Assembly (NCBI RefSeq): GCF_018343665.1
Contig: NZ_JAGYPM010000003.1
Coordinates: 525,497-589,496, forward strand
Direction: 5' to 3'
From: Cytobacillus citreus
Lineage (GTDB): Bacteria; Bacillota; Bacilli; Bacillales; Cytobacillaceae
Length of the DNA: 64,000 nt
Shown piece by piece: positions 20,664 to 29,167 of this stretch (within the stretch, counting starts at the first letter, position 1; the number at the start of each line of letters is the position of its first letter). The position numbers were made by a program, and so were the translations under genes. The notes under the pieces were generated by a model that saw only the letters and a list, made by a program, of their open reading frames with translations, was not told the origin of the DNA and did no database searches.

Positions 20664-20815
20664 AGAAAAGCGCAAGCGCCTTGATCACCCCCGACAAGCA
20701 TAAGACAAGCCTCTCGGAAAGGTGTTCTTTACCTTTCTGGGAGGATTGGCTTATGACCTCGAGGGGGTAGGCGCTGGAGCTAGACATTTCTCAAACTCAT
20801 GAAAACTTATACTTT
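20664..20815 (-). repeat. Family A repeat in the lepA leader
   Basis: Begins AAGAAAAGCGCAAGCGCC and ends GGCGCTGGAGCTAGACATTTC; the ends form an inverted repeat (AGCGCC/GGCGCT). The centre contains AAAGGTGTTCTTTACCTTT and CATAAGAC...GGCTTATGACC arms. It is over 85 percent alike by eye to the copy at 26006. It is read in the transcript from the lepA promoter at 20897-20925. Confidence 0.85.
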
Positions 20816-20825
20816 CTTATCTTTT

Positions 20826-20868
20826 AAGAAAAGCGCAAGCGCCTTCATTACCCTGACAAGAGGGGGCC
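20826..20868 (-). repeat. Truncated family A repeat
   Basis: AAGAAAAGCGCAAGCGCCTT at its left end is identical to the start of the neighbouring copy. The rest is a short CCTGACAAGAGGGGGCC remnant. A tandem, deleted copy in the lepA leader. Confidence 0.65.
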
Positions 20869-20896
20869 TAAATTTGTCAACATGCACTATTTTTTG

Positions 20897-20925
20897 ATTA
20901 TAGCAGTCCGTTTATGAAGATTCAA
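20897..20925 (-). promoter_or_regulatory. Sigma-A promoter of lepA
   Basis: Minus strand: TTGAAT (20920-20925), a 17-base spacer, perfect TATAAT (20897-20902), about 250 bases before the lepA start with two repeat units in between. Confidence 0.7.
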
Positions 20926-20989
20926 TGCTAGTCCTAGAGAAAGAGTTCGGTTTTTTTCAAAAATAAAAAACGACTACATGAAGCAGCCG

Positions 20990-21334
20990 CTAATTACCGG
21001 TAATGAGATCGGTTATGAAAGTAATCGTGGATTCTGATAGATTCGAAATACCTTCTGAGAGCTTTTTACCCACTGTGGAAAAGAAATTAAAAGATTTCAT
21101 CTCTTCAAGTTTTTCCTTTTTTTGCTGAAGATCATGACTAGATACATCCTTTCCAAGAATGGATGCTTGCACCTGTCCATCCTTTCCTTCTTGAAAAGTG
21201 AATGCCCCTTTAAGATTAGAATCATGGTAACCCTTCATATTTTGAATGCCTTCATTTGCCTGCTGCATACCGAATAGAACGGCCATGAACATGAGTGACA
21301 CAAGGATAAAACTTTTTAGCATGAACCATTTCAA
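20990..21334 (-). CDS. yqxA: YqxA family protein (DUF3679), unknown function
   Basis: 114 residues: an N-terminal signal-anchor (FILVSLMFMAVLFGM) then a hydrophilic extracytoplasmic part with KLSEGISNLSESTI. It matches YqxA, found right after spoIIP in Bacillus. No enzyme motif is visible. It is 20 bases downstream of spoIIP and probably in the same sporulation transcript. Function unknown. Confidence 0.85.
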   Translation of the reverse strand: MKWFMLKSFILVSLMFMAVLFGMQQANEGIQNMKGYHDSNLKGAFTFQEGKDGQVQASILGKDVSSHDLQQKKEKLEEMKSFNFFSTVGKKLSEGISNLSESTITFITDLITGN

Positions 21335-21354
21335 AACCGATCACCTTTTCTTAA

Positions 21355-22560
21355 TTATTTCTTATCATTCTGTTCATTTACCGGCTTATTAACCTCTTCA
21401 GCCTGCCAATAGAATTCACTGAATACATCTGCTAAAGCCTCTGCCGAACGATTTAATTCTTCAAATGTATTATCTACACCGCCAAATTCAATTAGCATGG
21501 CGTTTTCTGATAAATCCTGATTGTAGATTCCATTGTTATCCGGACCTTGCTGTGGCAAAATCCCCCTACTTAAACCCTTATATTTTTTTTCAAGTCTTTT
21601 ATGCAATTCATTAGCGAGACGAACATTTTTTTCATAGTTTGGATGTTCTGTTCCAATTACAAAAGCTAGCTTTGCATATGATTTCCCATTGATCTCCAGC
21701 GTTGTATGCTCTTTTCTTCTGGCATCTCGATGGATATCGATAAAATAAGTTAAATTTCTATCACCAGCTGTAGCTGCTTGTACAACTGATCTTGATTCCT
21801 TATAGGATCGCGGATATTTCCAACCCTTTTTAACAAGATTTCCTTGAACATCCGTTTTATCAACCGTTGTCCCAATACCTTTGCTTTCTAGCGCTTCTTT
21901 TAGCTTATCGCCAATTTTCGTGACGTTTACTTTAGAATGTTGCGCATCATTTGGATTAGTCACTCCTTTTAAATACGGAAGAAAGGATTCTCTGTTATGT
22001 GTAAAATAAACATATACTACCTTTCGATCCCCAGTCGTATTTAATGGCTTTCCTGAAGATTCCTCTCCTGACGATTTATCTAAATCCTCGATATTTTGCA
22101 ATGTTGCTTCTTGCTCTGCCATTAAAATCTCAAGGGGGGGAGCAGATTCAAAGGGCATATTTGTATAGTTTGTCCCCTCACCTGCGACAATTATTTTCTT
22201 ATCATAAAGTGAAAAATACGGTAATTCATTTCCAAGCAGGCTTCTTGGATCATCCAAGTTAATATTGGTTGAAAGCTTTAAAAAAATATTCGTCAAGGTT
22301 GGTGAATTAGATGAATCATCTATTCCCTTCGTAAAATGATGATTCTCCCAACCTAGAAAATGATAGAGCATTTCTCCTGTTATTTTATTGGCCGCAGTAT
22401 TCACAGAAGAAGAACTAATTCTGTATTCAGGTTTTAACGATGTTATAACGCCGCTTATTGAAAAAATCATCAGTAGGAACAAAAGGAAACCGCCTATTAT
22501 TTTTATCAAGGTTGTCCCTTGTATAAAAACAATGTATCCATTTGTTTTTAAAGGTTTCAT
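21355..22560 (-). CDS. spoIIP: Stage II sporulation protein P (spore cortex/septal PG amidase)
   Basis: 401 residues. One N-terminal membrane anchor (GGFLLFLLMIFSISGVI) is followed by the SpoIIP domain with VYVYFTHNRESFLPYL, DIHRDA and LIEFGGVDN, which carry the expected zinc-binding His/Glu/His residues. With SpoIID and SpoIIM it degrades septal peptidoglycan during engulfment. It lies between gpr and yqxA as in B. subtilis. The stretch before the catalytic domain holds an Asp/Ser-rich linker. Confidence 0.95.
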   Translation of the reverse strand: MKPLKTNGYIVFIQGTTLIKIIGGFLLFLLMIFSISGVITSLKPEYRISSSSVNTAANKITGEMLYHFLGWENHHFTKGIDDSSNSPTLTNIFLKLSTNINLDDPRSLLGNELPYFSLYDKKIIVAGEGTNYTNMPFESAPPLEILMAEQEATLQNIEDLDKSSGEESSGKPLNTTGDRKVVYVYFTHNRESFLPYLKGVTNPNDAQHSKVNVTKIGDKLKEALESKGIGTTVDKTDVQGNLVKKGWKYPRSYKESRSVVQAATAGDRNLTYFIDIHRDARRKEHTTLEINGKSYAKLAFVIGTEHPNYEKNVRLANELHKRLEKKYKGLSRGILPQQGPDNNGIYNQDLSENAMLIEFGGVDNTFEELNRSAEALADVFSEFYWQAEEVNKPVNEQNDKK

Positions 22561-22628
22561 CTTTCCACCCCTCTTTGCAAGTCTAGTAATTCATATGACT
22601 TTGCTAGGAAAGATAGAACAGAAAAAAA

Positions 22629-23753
22629 TTATCTTGTGTAAAATCCAGCGTTTTTTTGATTAACATTATGATGAAGTGCTGCGTTTAACCCATTTGCTAA
22701 GAGATTTGCCATATCCTCAATAAATACATCGACTTCTTTCGGTGTCACCATCAGATTGTGACCAAGGGGAGATAAAACCTCGTATATTAATTTTCTTTTT
22801 TCTTCTTCTGGCAATGTTCCAATCATGCCAAGAAATGTCTTTTTATGATGTTCCTCAGGTAAATCTTCATCAGTGAGCTTTCTTCGTTCCCCAAAGCTCA
22901 TTCCCGCCGGTGCTAATGCTCTTGATGGCCTGTCTCCCTCTCGTATTTCTTTCCCGAAATGTTTTAAAATATAGTCAATCGTATCACTCGTAATCGAAAC
23001 AGCATCCACAACTGTCGGCACTCCAATCGCAATCACGGGAATTCCAAGCGTTTCCTTGCTAATTTCTTTTCTTTTATTCCCTACACCTGAACCAGGATGA
23101 ATGCCGGTATCCGAAATTTGAATAGTAGAATTCACCCTTTCAATTGAACGAGATGCAAGTGCATCAATGGCAATGACGAAGTCTGGTTTTATTTTTTCAA
23201 CTATACCAAGTATAATATCGCTTGTTTCTATTCCTGTAAGCCCCATAACTCCAGGTGCAACGGCACTGACCGGTCGATATCCTTCTTCTACACTTTCGGG
23301 CTGCAGTTGATAGAGGTGGCGTGTGACAAGCAGGTTCTCACATACTTGAGGCCCTAATGCATCTGGTGTCACATTCCAATTACCTAAACCAACAACTAAA
23401 CAGGAGGCGTCGTCTGTAATTCCAAGATGCTTCAAAAACTGAGAAAGCTCCATCGATAATAATTCAACAACCTTTTTTTGCATCACTGTATCTTGCTGCC
23501 GAATCCCAATGGCTTCTATTGTTAAATATTTTCCTTCCTTTTTTCCTATAGATTGCGCTCCCTCTTTTGTTACCTCAACGTATGATACTTTCATATCATC
23601 CTCTTCTTTTTCCTTTATAATAACCCCTTCTAATTGTGAAAGGTTTTCCTGCTCCTGGACATGTTTCTTACGATCATCTATGACCATTTCACGAGCTTCA
23701 ATGGCTAAATCTGTTCTAATCGAGTATTTACTTAAATCCAATGATTCTTCCAT
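22629..23753 (-). CDS. gpr: Germination protease GPR
   Basis: 374 residues. It degrades small acid-soluble spore proteins after germination starts. It is made as a zymogen: the N-terminal propeptide before the conserved IRTDLA segment (about residues 12-17) is expected to be removed in the developing spore. Family motifs [25 protein letters not shown] and HPGSGVGN are present. GAGGGG precedes the ATG. In Bacillus it is expressed in the forespore; I could not pick a sigma F/G promoter with confidence. Confidence 0.96.
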   Translation of the reverse strand: MEESLDLSKYSIRTDLAIEAREMVIDDRKKHVQEQENLSQLEGVIIKEKEEDDMKVSYVEVTKEGAQSIGKKEGKYLTIEAIGIRQQDTVMQKKVVELLSMELSQFLKHLGITDDASCLVVGLGNWNVTPDALGPQVCENLLVTRHLYQLQPESVEEGYRPVSAVAPGVMGLTGIETSDIILGIVEKIKPDFVIAIDALASRSIERVNSTIQISDTGIHPGSGVGNKRKEISKETLGIPVIAIGVPTVVDAVSITSDTIDYILKHFGKEIREGDRPSRALAPAGMSFGERRKLTDEDLPEEHHKKTFLGMIGTLPEEEKRKLIYEVLSPLGHNLMVTPKEVDVFIEDMANLLANGLNAALHHNVNQKNAGFYTR

Positions 23754-24060
23754 ATAGAACCCCTCGCCTTTTGATTAATAATATGTTTTGCATTCATTCT
23801 TGCAATTCGAATATGAATAACCAAACAAGTTTCTATGATCTATCCTTTCCTTTTTCTAGCAGAATCATTCCTAATCATTTGGCATTGAGATTTTCTTAGC
23901 TTCATTGAAAGGGTGAGCAATCCTTATGCAATTTAAAAGCTGAGTATTGCAATATAACCAAGTGTTTGATAAAATATCACTTGTTCTTAATAATTGATTG
24001 TTAATGAATGTGAAAGTCGAGTTTATATAATCTCGATGCTGTTTGCGGGAGGTGAATGGA
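23754..24060. other. Divergent gpr/rpsT intergenic region
   Basis: No gene is visible in these 307 bases. The right part holds the rpsT promoter (23947-23975) and an about 80-base rpsT leader with a small GTCGAG...CTCGAT hairpin (near 24017-24036). The left part should hold the gpr promoter. Confidence 0.6.
23947..23975 (+). promoter_or_regulatory. Sigma-A promoter of rpsT
   Basis: TTGCAA (23947-23952), a 17-base spacer, TAAAAT (23970-23975). A second TATAAT near 24025 lacks a -35 at proper distance. Confidence 0.6.
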
Positions 24061-24327
24061 ATGCCAAATATTAAATCTGCTATTAAGCGTGTTAAAACAA
24101 ACGAAGCAAAAAACGCTCAAAACACTATCGCTAAGTCTGCAATGCGTACAGCTGTTAAAAAGGTTGATGCTGCTATCGTAAATAACGATGCTGCTGCTGC
24201 AAAGGAAACTTTCGCTGCTGCTGCTAGTAAACTAGACAAAGCTGCTGCTAAAGGTCTTATCCACAAAAATGCTGTTGCTCGTAAAAAGTCTCGTTTAATG
24301 AAAAAAATGAACACTTTAAACGCTTAA
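24061..24327 (+). CDS. rpsT: 30S ribosomal protein S20
   Basis: 88 residues from ATG 24061 ([15 protein letters not shown]), the normal S20 size, lysine- and alanine-rich and helical. GGGAGGTGAATGG sits right before it. An in-frame ATG six codons upstream covers the ribosome site and is rejected. It binds 16S rRNA early in assembly. It is divergent from gpr and convergent with holA, with its own promoter and terminator. Confidence 0.97.
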   Translation: MPNIKSAIKRVKTNEAKNAQNTIAKSAMRTAVKKVDAAIVNNDAAAAKETFAAAASKLDKAAAKGLIHKNAVARKKSRLMKKMNTLNA

Positions 24328-24340
24328 GTTTTAAGATGAT

Positions 24341-24368
24341 GGCTATCTTAAATAGATAGCCTTTTTAT
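24341..24368 (+). terminator. Terminator of rpsT
   Basis: GGCTATC (24341-24347) pairs with GATAGCC (24355-24361), followed by TTTTTAT. It is 13 bases after the rpsT stop. Confidence 0.85.
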
Positions 24369-24372
24369 ATTG

Positions 24373-24401
24373 AAAAAAACGACCTGATATGGTCGTTTTT
24401 T
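24373..24401 (-). terminator. Terminator of holA
   Basis: AAAAACGACC/GGTCGTTTTT stem around TGATAT. A-runs on the left serve the minus strand, and it lies 9 bases after the holA stop; it is symmetrical and may also back up rpsT termination. Confidence 0.8.
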
Positions 24402-24409
24402 CATTCATA

Positions 24410-25429
24410 TTATTGGTGATGTAAACGGAATAAAAACATTTCAATGAGCAATTCCTTATTCATTCCACCCGTTTTCATTTGATAATCTGTTTCAGCTAAG
24501 CTTTTCATAATATGTGTGAGTTCTTTATCTCCGAAGACATTAGCTTGTCCCGCAGCTAGCTTAATACGAAATGGATGAACTTTTAAATGTCCCGCAATCT
24601 GCTGCTGCCCGTATCCTCTTCTGGCGAGTTCCTTTACTTGATAAATAAGCCTAAATTGTCCAGTAATAATCGATAGAATTTTTATCGGTTCTTCATTCTG
24701 TTTTAGTAAATCATAATAAATCCTTAATGCCTCTTCAATTTTGCGGTTTACAATTTTATCAATTAGCGTAAATATATTCTGTTCTAACGAGCGAGAAACT
24801 AAATTTTCTACTATATGTACATTAATTCGATTACCAGAACCAGAATATAAAGCAAGTTTATCAATTTCACTCGTTAGCATAAATAAATTTGTCCCAGCTA
24901 GAGACAGTATTAATTCAACAGCATCCTCTTCTATTTCCACATGATTTAATGCTGCACGCTCTTTAATCCAAGATTTTAACTCTACTTCGTTCAACTTTTT
25001 TGCTTCTAGGATTGAAGCATTTCTTTTTAATTCTTTTGTAATCTTTTTTCGTTCATCCAATTTCTCATAAGGTGCAATGAAAACAAGTACAGTGAAAGGA
25101 GAGGGTTCTTTAATATACGCCCCCAATTTAGACAAATTATGCTCGACTTTTTCTTTCGTTTTTTCAGAGGTTAAGAAAGCAGGGTTTTGTAAAAAAATTA
25201 GTTTTCTTTCTCCCATAAAAGGAAAAGTTTCAGCATCTTCAAGTGCAATATCAATAGGCGTTTCCTCTAAATCATAAGAAAAAAGATTAAAATCCATTTC
25301 TTCCTCATCCAGCAAATGATTGATTAAATGCTGCCTTGTTTCATTAATAAGAAATGATTCTACTCCGTATAATAAATAAATAGGAGCAAACTTTTTAGCT
25401 TTTATTTGTTTCCATAAATCAAAAACCAC
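24410..25429 (-). CDS. holA: DNA polymerase III subunit delta
   Basis: 339 residues, matching HolA (YqeN). This clamp-loader subunit opens the beta clamp: an N-terminal AAA+-like domain without a working Walker A (YLLYGVESFLINE), a lid, and a C-terminal collar domain (ITGQFRLIYQVKEL). Translation starts at GTG 25429 with only a weak ribosome site. It lies between rpsT and yqzM-comEC, the standard Bacillus order. Confidence 0.93.
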   Translation of the reverse strand: MVFDLWKQIKAKKFAPIYLLYGVESFLINETRQHLINHLLDEEEMDFNLFSYDLEETPIDIALEDAETFPFMGERKLIFLQNPAFLTSEKTKEKVEHNLSKLGAYIKEPSPFTVLVFIAPYEKLDERKKITKELKRNASILEAKKLNEVELKSWIKERAALNHVEIEEDAVELILSLAGTNLFMLTSEIDKLALYSGSGNRINVHIVENLVSRSLEQNIFTLIDKIVNRKIEEALRIYYDLLKQNEEPIKILSIITGQFRLIYQVKELARRGYGQQQIAGHLKVHPFRIKLAAGQANVFGDKELTHIMKSLAETDYQMKTGGMNKELLIEMFLFRLHHQ

Positions 25430-25860
25430 TGAATTTCGCTCCGTTCACATTAGGATACTTTACCTTTTATCCTAAAGAAGCTTGGACGTTTTGACAAGTA
25501 CAAAGGGAATTGACACGTATCCATTAGCCATAGTGCCAATTCCCCCATCTATAATGAACGTCGTAAATTGAGGCCTAGGATACTCAAATCACGACGGTGC
25601 ATCACCGTATGAATTATTGTTGCCTTACATTTGTAACTTATTTGTGACAACTCTTGTCATCTAAGGAAAAGCCACGAGGAAAGCTAGATTTTTTTTTATG
25701 AATCGCTTATACTAAAAGGCGAGCCTTCCATCAATTAACACATTGATGATTAGTTAGTTCGGAATGTTATGGGCAGTTATCCCTACTAGCTATTTGATAT
25801 CCATCACTTTGGTGTTGGGATACTGCTGCCCATTAATGTAGGAAATAGGAGGGGTAGACT
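25430..25860. other. Structured 431-base gap upstream of yqzM
   Basis: No gene. Two long hairpins stand next to each other: GGGAATTGACAC (25505-25516) with GTGCCAATTCCC (25533-25544), one mismatch, and CGTCGT-AAA-TTGAG (25559-25572) with CTCAA-ATC-ACGACG (25583-25596). A diverged family B element follows at 25725-25850. It may include promoters for both holA and yqzM. Confidence 0.55.
25725..25850. repeat. Diverged family B element (copy 4)
   Basis: Keeps the family B skeleton: CTTCCATCA...TGATGATTAGTT, then GGGCAGTTATCCC...GGGATACTGCTGCCCATTAATG. The G/C-rich inner arms of copies 1-3 are replaced, yet ATCCC still pairs with GGGAT. The first hairpin is shortened to a CATCAA/TTGATG-type stem. 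Confidence 0.55.
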
Positions 25861-25995
25861 GTGAACGAATTTGAAAAGAATGTCCAAAGTAAAAGAAATG
25901 ATGCTGTCGACTCTGGAGTAGGCTTTATCGTATCTTTCGGATTCTTTGCAACATTATTTATTATTGCAACAGTCGTTAAAGTTGTAGGATCGTAA
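25861..25995 (+). CDS. yqzM: YqzM family small membrane protein
   Basis: 44 residues: a hydrophilic N-terminus (MNEFEKNVQSKRNDAVDSG) and one membrane helix (GFIVSFGFFATLFIIATVV). It matches the YqzM family, and the same gene sits between holA and comEC in B. subtilis. Start GTG 25861 with AGGAGGGG six bases upstream. Function unknown. It is convergent with comEC; a family A repeat and a terminator follow. Confidence 0.9.
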   Translation: MNEFEKNVQSKRNDAVDSGVGFIVSFGFFATLFIIATVVKVVGS

Positions 25996-26005
25996 ATCTA
26001 CATAG

Positions 26006-26148
26006 AAATGCGGAAGCGCCTTGCTTACCCCCGACAAGCACAAGACGAGCCTCACGGAAAGGTGTTCTTTATCTTTCTGGGAGGATTGGCTTGTGACCTC
26101 GAGGGGGTAGGCGCTGGAGCTAGACATTTCACAAACTCGAAAAAGCTA
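26006..26148 (+). repeat. Family A repeat between yqzM and comEC
   Basis: Begins GAAATGCGGAAGCGCC and ends GGCGCTGGAGCTAGACATTTC, giving terminal inverted repeats GAAATG/CATTTC and AGCGCC/GGCGCT. The centre TCACGGAAAGGTGTTCTTTA and CAAGACGAGCC...GGCTTGTG arms pair; compared with the 20664 copy both arms have changed (CATAAGAC/TTATG to CACAAGAC/TTGTG), so pairing is kept. Confidence 0.85.
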
Positions 26149-26172
26149 GACTTTCTATTTATGGAATGTACG

Positions 26173-26201
26173 GAGGCTGCATACAATGCAGCCTCTTTTC
26201 A
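26173..26201 (+). terminator. Terminator between yqzM and comEC
   Basis: A perfect GAGGCTGCAT (26173-26182) / ATGCAGCCTC (26186-26195) stem with a 3-base loop, then TTTTC. It serves the plus strand and perhaps comEC as well. Confidence 0.75.
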
Positions 26202-26219
26202 TTTACTGATTAATATATC

Positions 26220-28547
26220 TTATGGGAGCTGCTTGTAAAAAGTTCCAGCATTTCCTTTAAAAATATAAGAAATCGATCCATGCTCATCTGTACGTAAAAT
26301 TTTAATATTTCTTTCATTTAGATTGTTTAGCACTTCGCGATTTGGATGGCCATATCGATTATCTTTACCTGCTGATATCACCGCAAGATTAGGCTGAATA
26401 TGATCTAAAAACATAGGGGAGGTTGATGTTTTACTGCCGTGATGACCAACCTTTAACACATCAATATTCAAGTTATGATAGCGAGTCATTAATTTTTCCT
26501 CTCCATTCTCTTCTAAATCACCAGTAAATAACCAATTTAATCCTCCTATATTTGCCAACAAAACGATTGATCCGTTATTTTTATCTGCCTCCAATCCAGG
26601 GTGTGGAGATATTATTTTAAATTCATTTTTTCCTTTCTTCCAGCCTTGCCCTGCTTTAACAAAATAAAATGGAATATTTTTCTTTTTGGCTGACAGTAAT
26701 AAATTTTTTTCTAATTCAGATAACTCATCCGTTTTTGGAAGAAGGATTTCCTTAATTTTTAGCTCTTTAACAACTTCTTCTGCACCTCCTATATGATCGG
26801 CATCTCCGTGTGTCATAATAAGCTTATCTATTGTTTTGATCCCCTTACTCTTTAAAAAAGGAACAACAACATCTTTTCCAACTTCATATTTTTTCTTTCT
26901 TACTTTCCATTCATCCGTATTAAATCTCACGGTACCTCCAGTATCAATTAAATAATTTCCTTTCCCATGTGGAAGTTTTATCAGTATACTGTCTCCTTGC
27001 CCTACATCAATAAAGGTTATTTCCCCATATGGAGAGAGTATAGGAACTAACGCATGCAATAAAATAATAGAAATGGGAAAAATTTGAATTTTTAATAATC
27101 TCTTTATATTGGAAACCCGCTCCCATAAAGAAAAATACAATGGGATGATTAGTATGTAGAAGATTAATATTAGTAATGCTGGTCTCCCAAGAATAACTGT
27201 TGCAAACGGGAGCTGCGCAAACCATTTAGCAGCAAAATCCATCCAATAAATGATGTAGTTCATTAGGGAAATGAGGAAATAAATATTTGCACCGAATAAT
27301 AAATGTAAAAGAAAGAGAATAAAAATAGCAGGTAATATGAGAAAGGAAAATAGCGGAACAAAAAGCACATTAGCAAAAATGGAGATTAATGAGACTTCAT
27401 AAAAGTAAAAAAACAAAATAGGGGTTGCTGCTAATTGGCATATAAATGATGTTACAAAGATTAATGTAAATGAATGTGTACACCTTTTTAATATGATTGG
27501 AGCAGAAAGAATAAGTGAAAAGCTAACACTAAAAGACAGCTGAAACCCTACATTATAAATGACGAGAGGCGAAAAGAAAGTATACACCATAAAGACGATG
27601 CCGATGATATCAATTGTTAAAAGTGAAAAATGATTGCCCCACTTTTTTAGCATAAAAAAAATTATCATCATACAGACTGCACGGATTACAGAAGGAGTAG
27701 CACCCGTTATTAAGGCATAGCATGGCAAAAACAATAATAAAGCCGAAATCATTTTTTCCCTCGAGATACCAATTCGCATGCCTAGATAATAAATCATCCC
27801 AGTAAGCATGCCGACATGGAGACCAGAAATTGCCAATAAATGAACAATTCCAAGCTTTTGATAAGAGGCCAACACATCTTCATCCATTAAATTTCGATCA
27901 CCAAAGAGCAGAGCTACTGCTAAAGGGGCACTTTCCTTCGGGAAGTTATTTTGTACGTATTCAATTCCTTTTTGCCTAATAGAACGAAAGAATGAAAGAG
28001 GGGTCTTCTTTTGGGGACTACAATTTGAGAGGGTTAGATGCTCAACTTTTAATATCCAATACATTTTATTTCTTTTTAAATATTCCTTATAGTTAAAGGC
28101 ATTTTCATTTGTAGATGTTATTGGTTCTTCTAATGTGCCACTTAATTGACAAGCAATTCCTGTTTTCAAATGTTTCGAAATAGCTTCCTTTTCTTTTTCC
28201 GTTTTTATTTTATATGAGAGGATAAGCTTTTCTTTATATACAAGCTCCTTTACAGTTGCAGAAAAACGATCCCCATCCACTTTCAAATTTTCTTCAAAAC
28301 GAACAATAAAATTAGTTTCTTGCGGCGGTAATCGTGTCTTATTCCCCTTTTCAACCATTTCACTTCGGATAAAAAACACAAAAAAAATAAAACTTATTAA
28401 AATAATCATCCTTTGAGAAAAGCCTTTCTTTTTATAGAGAAAAAGAATAATCAGGATAAAAACAATTACAAAAATAAGCACATTTACAAAAGCAGCTAAT
28501 ATTCCTATTAAAGAAATAAATGTAAAATAAATCCATCTCCCTTTCAT
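26220..28547 (-). CDS. comEC: DNA uptake channel protein ComEC/Rec2
   Basis: 775 residues. An N-terminal DUF4131/OB part outside the membrane is followed by the competence domain with around eight to ten membrane helices (FGDRNLMDEDV and LLAISGLHVGM motifs). The C-terminal metallo-beta-lactamase domain has THGDADHIGG (H580, D582, D584, H585) and GHHGSKTS. It forms the channel that carries single-stranded DNA into the cell. Start: ATG 28547 with AAGGAG nine bases upstream; the in-frame TTG six codons earlier overlaps that site. It is separated from comEB by a terminator. Confidence 0.96.
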   Translation of the reverse strand: MKGRWIYFTFISLIGILAAFVNVLIFVIVFILIILFLYKKKGFSQRMIILISFIFFVFFIRSEMVEKGNKTRLPPQETNFIVRFEENLKVDGDRFSATVKELVYKEKLILSYKIKTEKEKEAISKHLKTGIACQLSGTLEEPITSTNENAFNYKEYLKRNKMYWILKVEHLTLSNCSPQKKTPLSFFRSIRQKGIEYVQNNFPKESAPLAVALLFGDRNLMDEDVLASYQKLGIVHLLAISGLHVGMLTGMIYYLGMRIGISREKMISALLLFLPCYALITGATPSVIRAVCMMIIFFMLKKWGNHFSLLTIDIIGIVFMVYTFFSPLVIYNVGFQLSFSVSFSLILSAPIILKRCTHSFTLIFVTSFICQLAATPILFFYFYEVSLISIFANVLFVPLFSFLILPAIFILFLLHLLFGANIYFLISLMNYIIYWMDFAAKWFAQLPFATVILGRPALLILIFYILIIPLYFSLWERVSNIKRLLKIQIFPISIILLHALVPILSPYGEITFIDVGQGDSILIKLPHGKGNYLIDTGGTVRFNTDEWKVRKKKYEVGKDVVVPFLKSKGIKTIDKLIMTHGDADHIGGAEEVVKELKIKEILLPKTDELSELEKNLLLSAKKKNIPFYFVKAGQGWKKGKNEFKIISPHPGLEADKNNGSIVLLANIGGLNWLFTGDLEENGEEKLMTRYHNLNIDVLKVGHHGSKTSTSPMFLDHIQPNLAVISAGKDNRYGHPNREVLNNLNERNIKILRTDEHGSISYIFKGNAGTFYKQLP

Positions 28548-28637
28548 TATTAGGTTCTCCTTCAATAAAATTCTGTTCTTTACTTTTATTAATCGCCATT
28601 CATTCCCACCCTTCGGCTAGTAATGAATGGAATTCTA

Positions 28638-28673
28638 TAAAAAGGCATAGAGAACACCTTACTCTATGCCTTC
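28638..28673 (-). terminator. Terminator overlapping the end of comEB
   Basis: AAGGCATAGAG (28642-28652) pairs perfectly with CTCTATGCCTT (28662-28672). The transcript then reads TTTTTATAG. The 5' arm is also the last codons of comEB, so the stop codon lies in the hairpin. It should reduce readthrough into comEC. Confidence 0.8.
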
Positions 28674-29090
28674 GTTAATTATTGGCAAGTGAATCACTTC
28701 AATATCCTTCAAAAAATATTTATTCAACTTATTTGGATATGCGTTTCTAAAAACAACCCTAGTTATGCCTGACTGCGCTAACGTTTTTGAACAGTTTTCA
28801 CATGGTTCGTGGGTTACGTACGCTGTTGACCCCAACAGCAACCCTCTATCAGCATGCAAGACGGCATTATTTTCAGCATGTACAGTCCTGTAACACCTGC
28901 CGTCCTCACCAGTCAAACATCCCACATCGTCACAATGGTCATGCCCATGAATGCTTCCATTGTAACCTGTCGAAACAATATGTTTGTCTTTTACGATGAC
29001 ACAACCTACATGTAATCTTGGACACGTTGAACGTGTGGCTACTTGTTCTGCTATATCTAAAAAGTATTCATCCCAATTTTTTCTCGACAT
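28659..29090 (-). CDS. comEB: Deoxycytidylate deaminase family protein ComEB
   Basis: 143 residues. The cytidine/dCMP deaminase fold has the zinc site HAEN (TVHAENNAV) with the catalytic Glu, and PCENC. An extra Cys/His cluster (CDDVGC and HGHDHC) is typical of dCMP deaminases. It converts dCMP to dUMP for dTMP synthesis; a direct role in competence is doubtful even in B. subtilis despite the name. It is shorter than B. subtilis ComEB (189 residues), with the tail missing. It lies between comEA and comEC. Confidence 0.94.
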   Translation of the reverse strand: MSRKNWDEYFLDIAEQVATRSTCPRLHVGCVIVKDKHIVSTGYNGSIHGHDHCDDVGCLTGEDGRCYRTVHAENNAVLHADRGLLLGSTAYVTHEPCENCSKTLAQSGITRVVFRNAYPNKLNKYFLKDIEVIHLPIINEGIE

Positions 29091-29167
29091 ATTCTATTCT
29101 CCTCTAATTATAGTTCCTATAGCCATTAGTTTAAGCTTCCGAAATGAATGGGTCAATGGAAGATATC

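Noticed and set aside
26008-26238. 76-codon frame through the family A repeat
   Set aside because: It depends on the palindromic repeat sequence and is broken in other copies.
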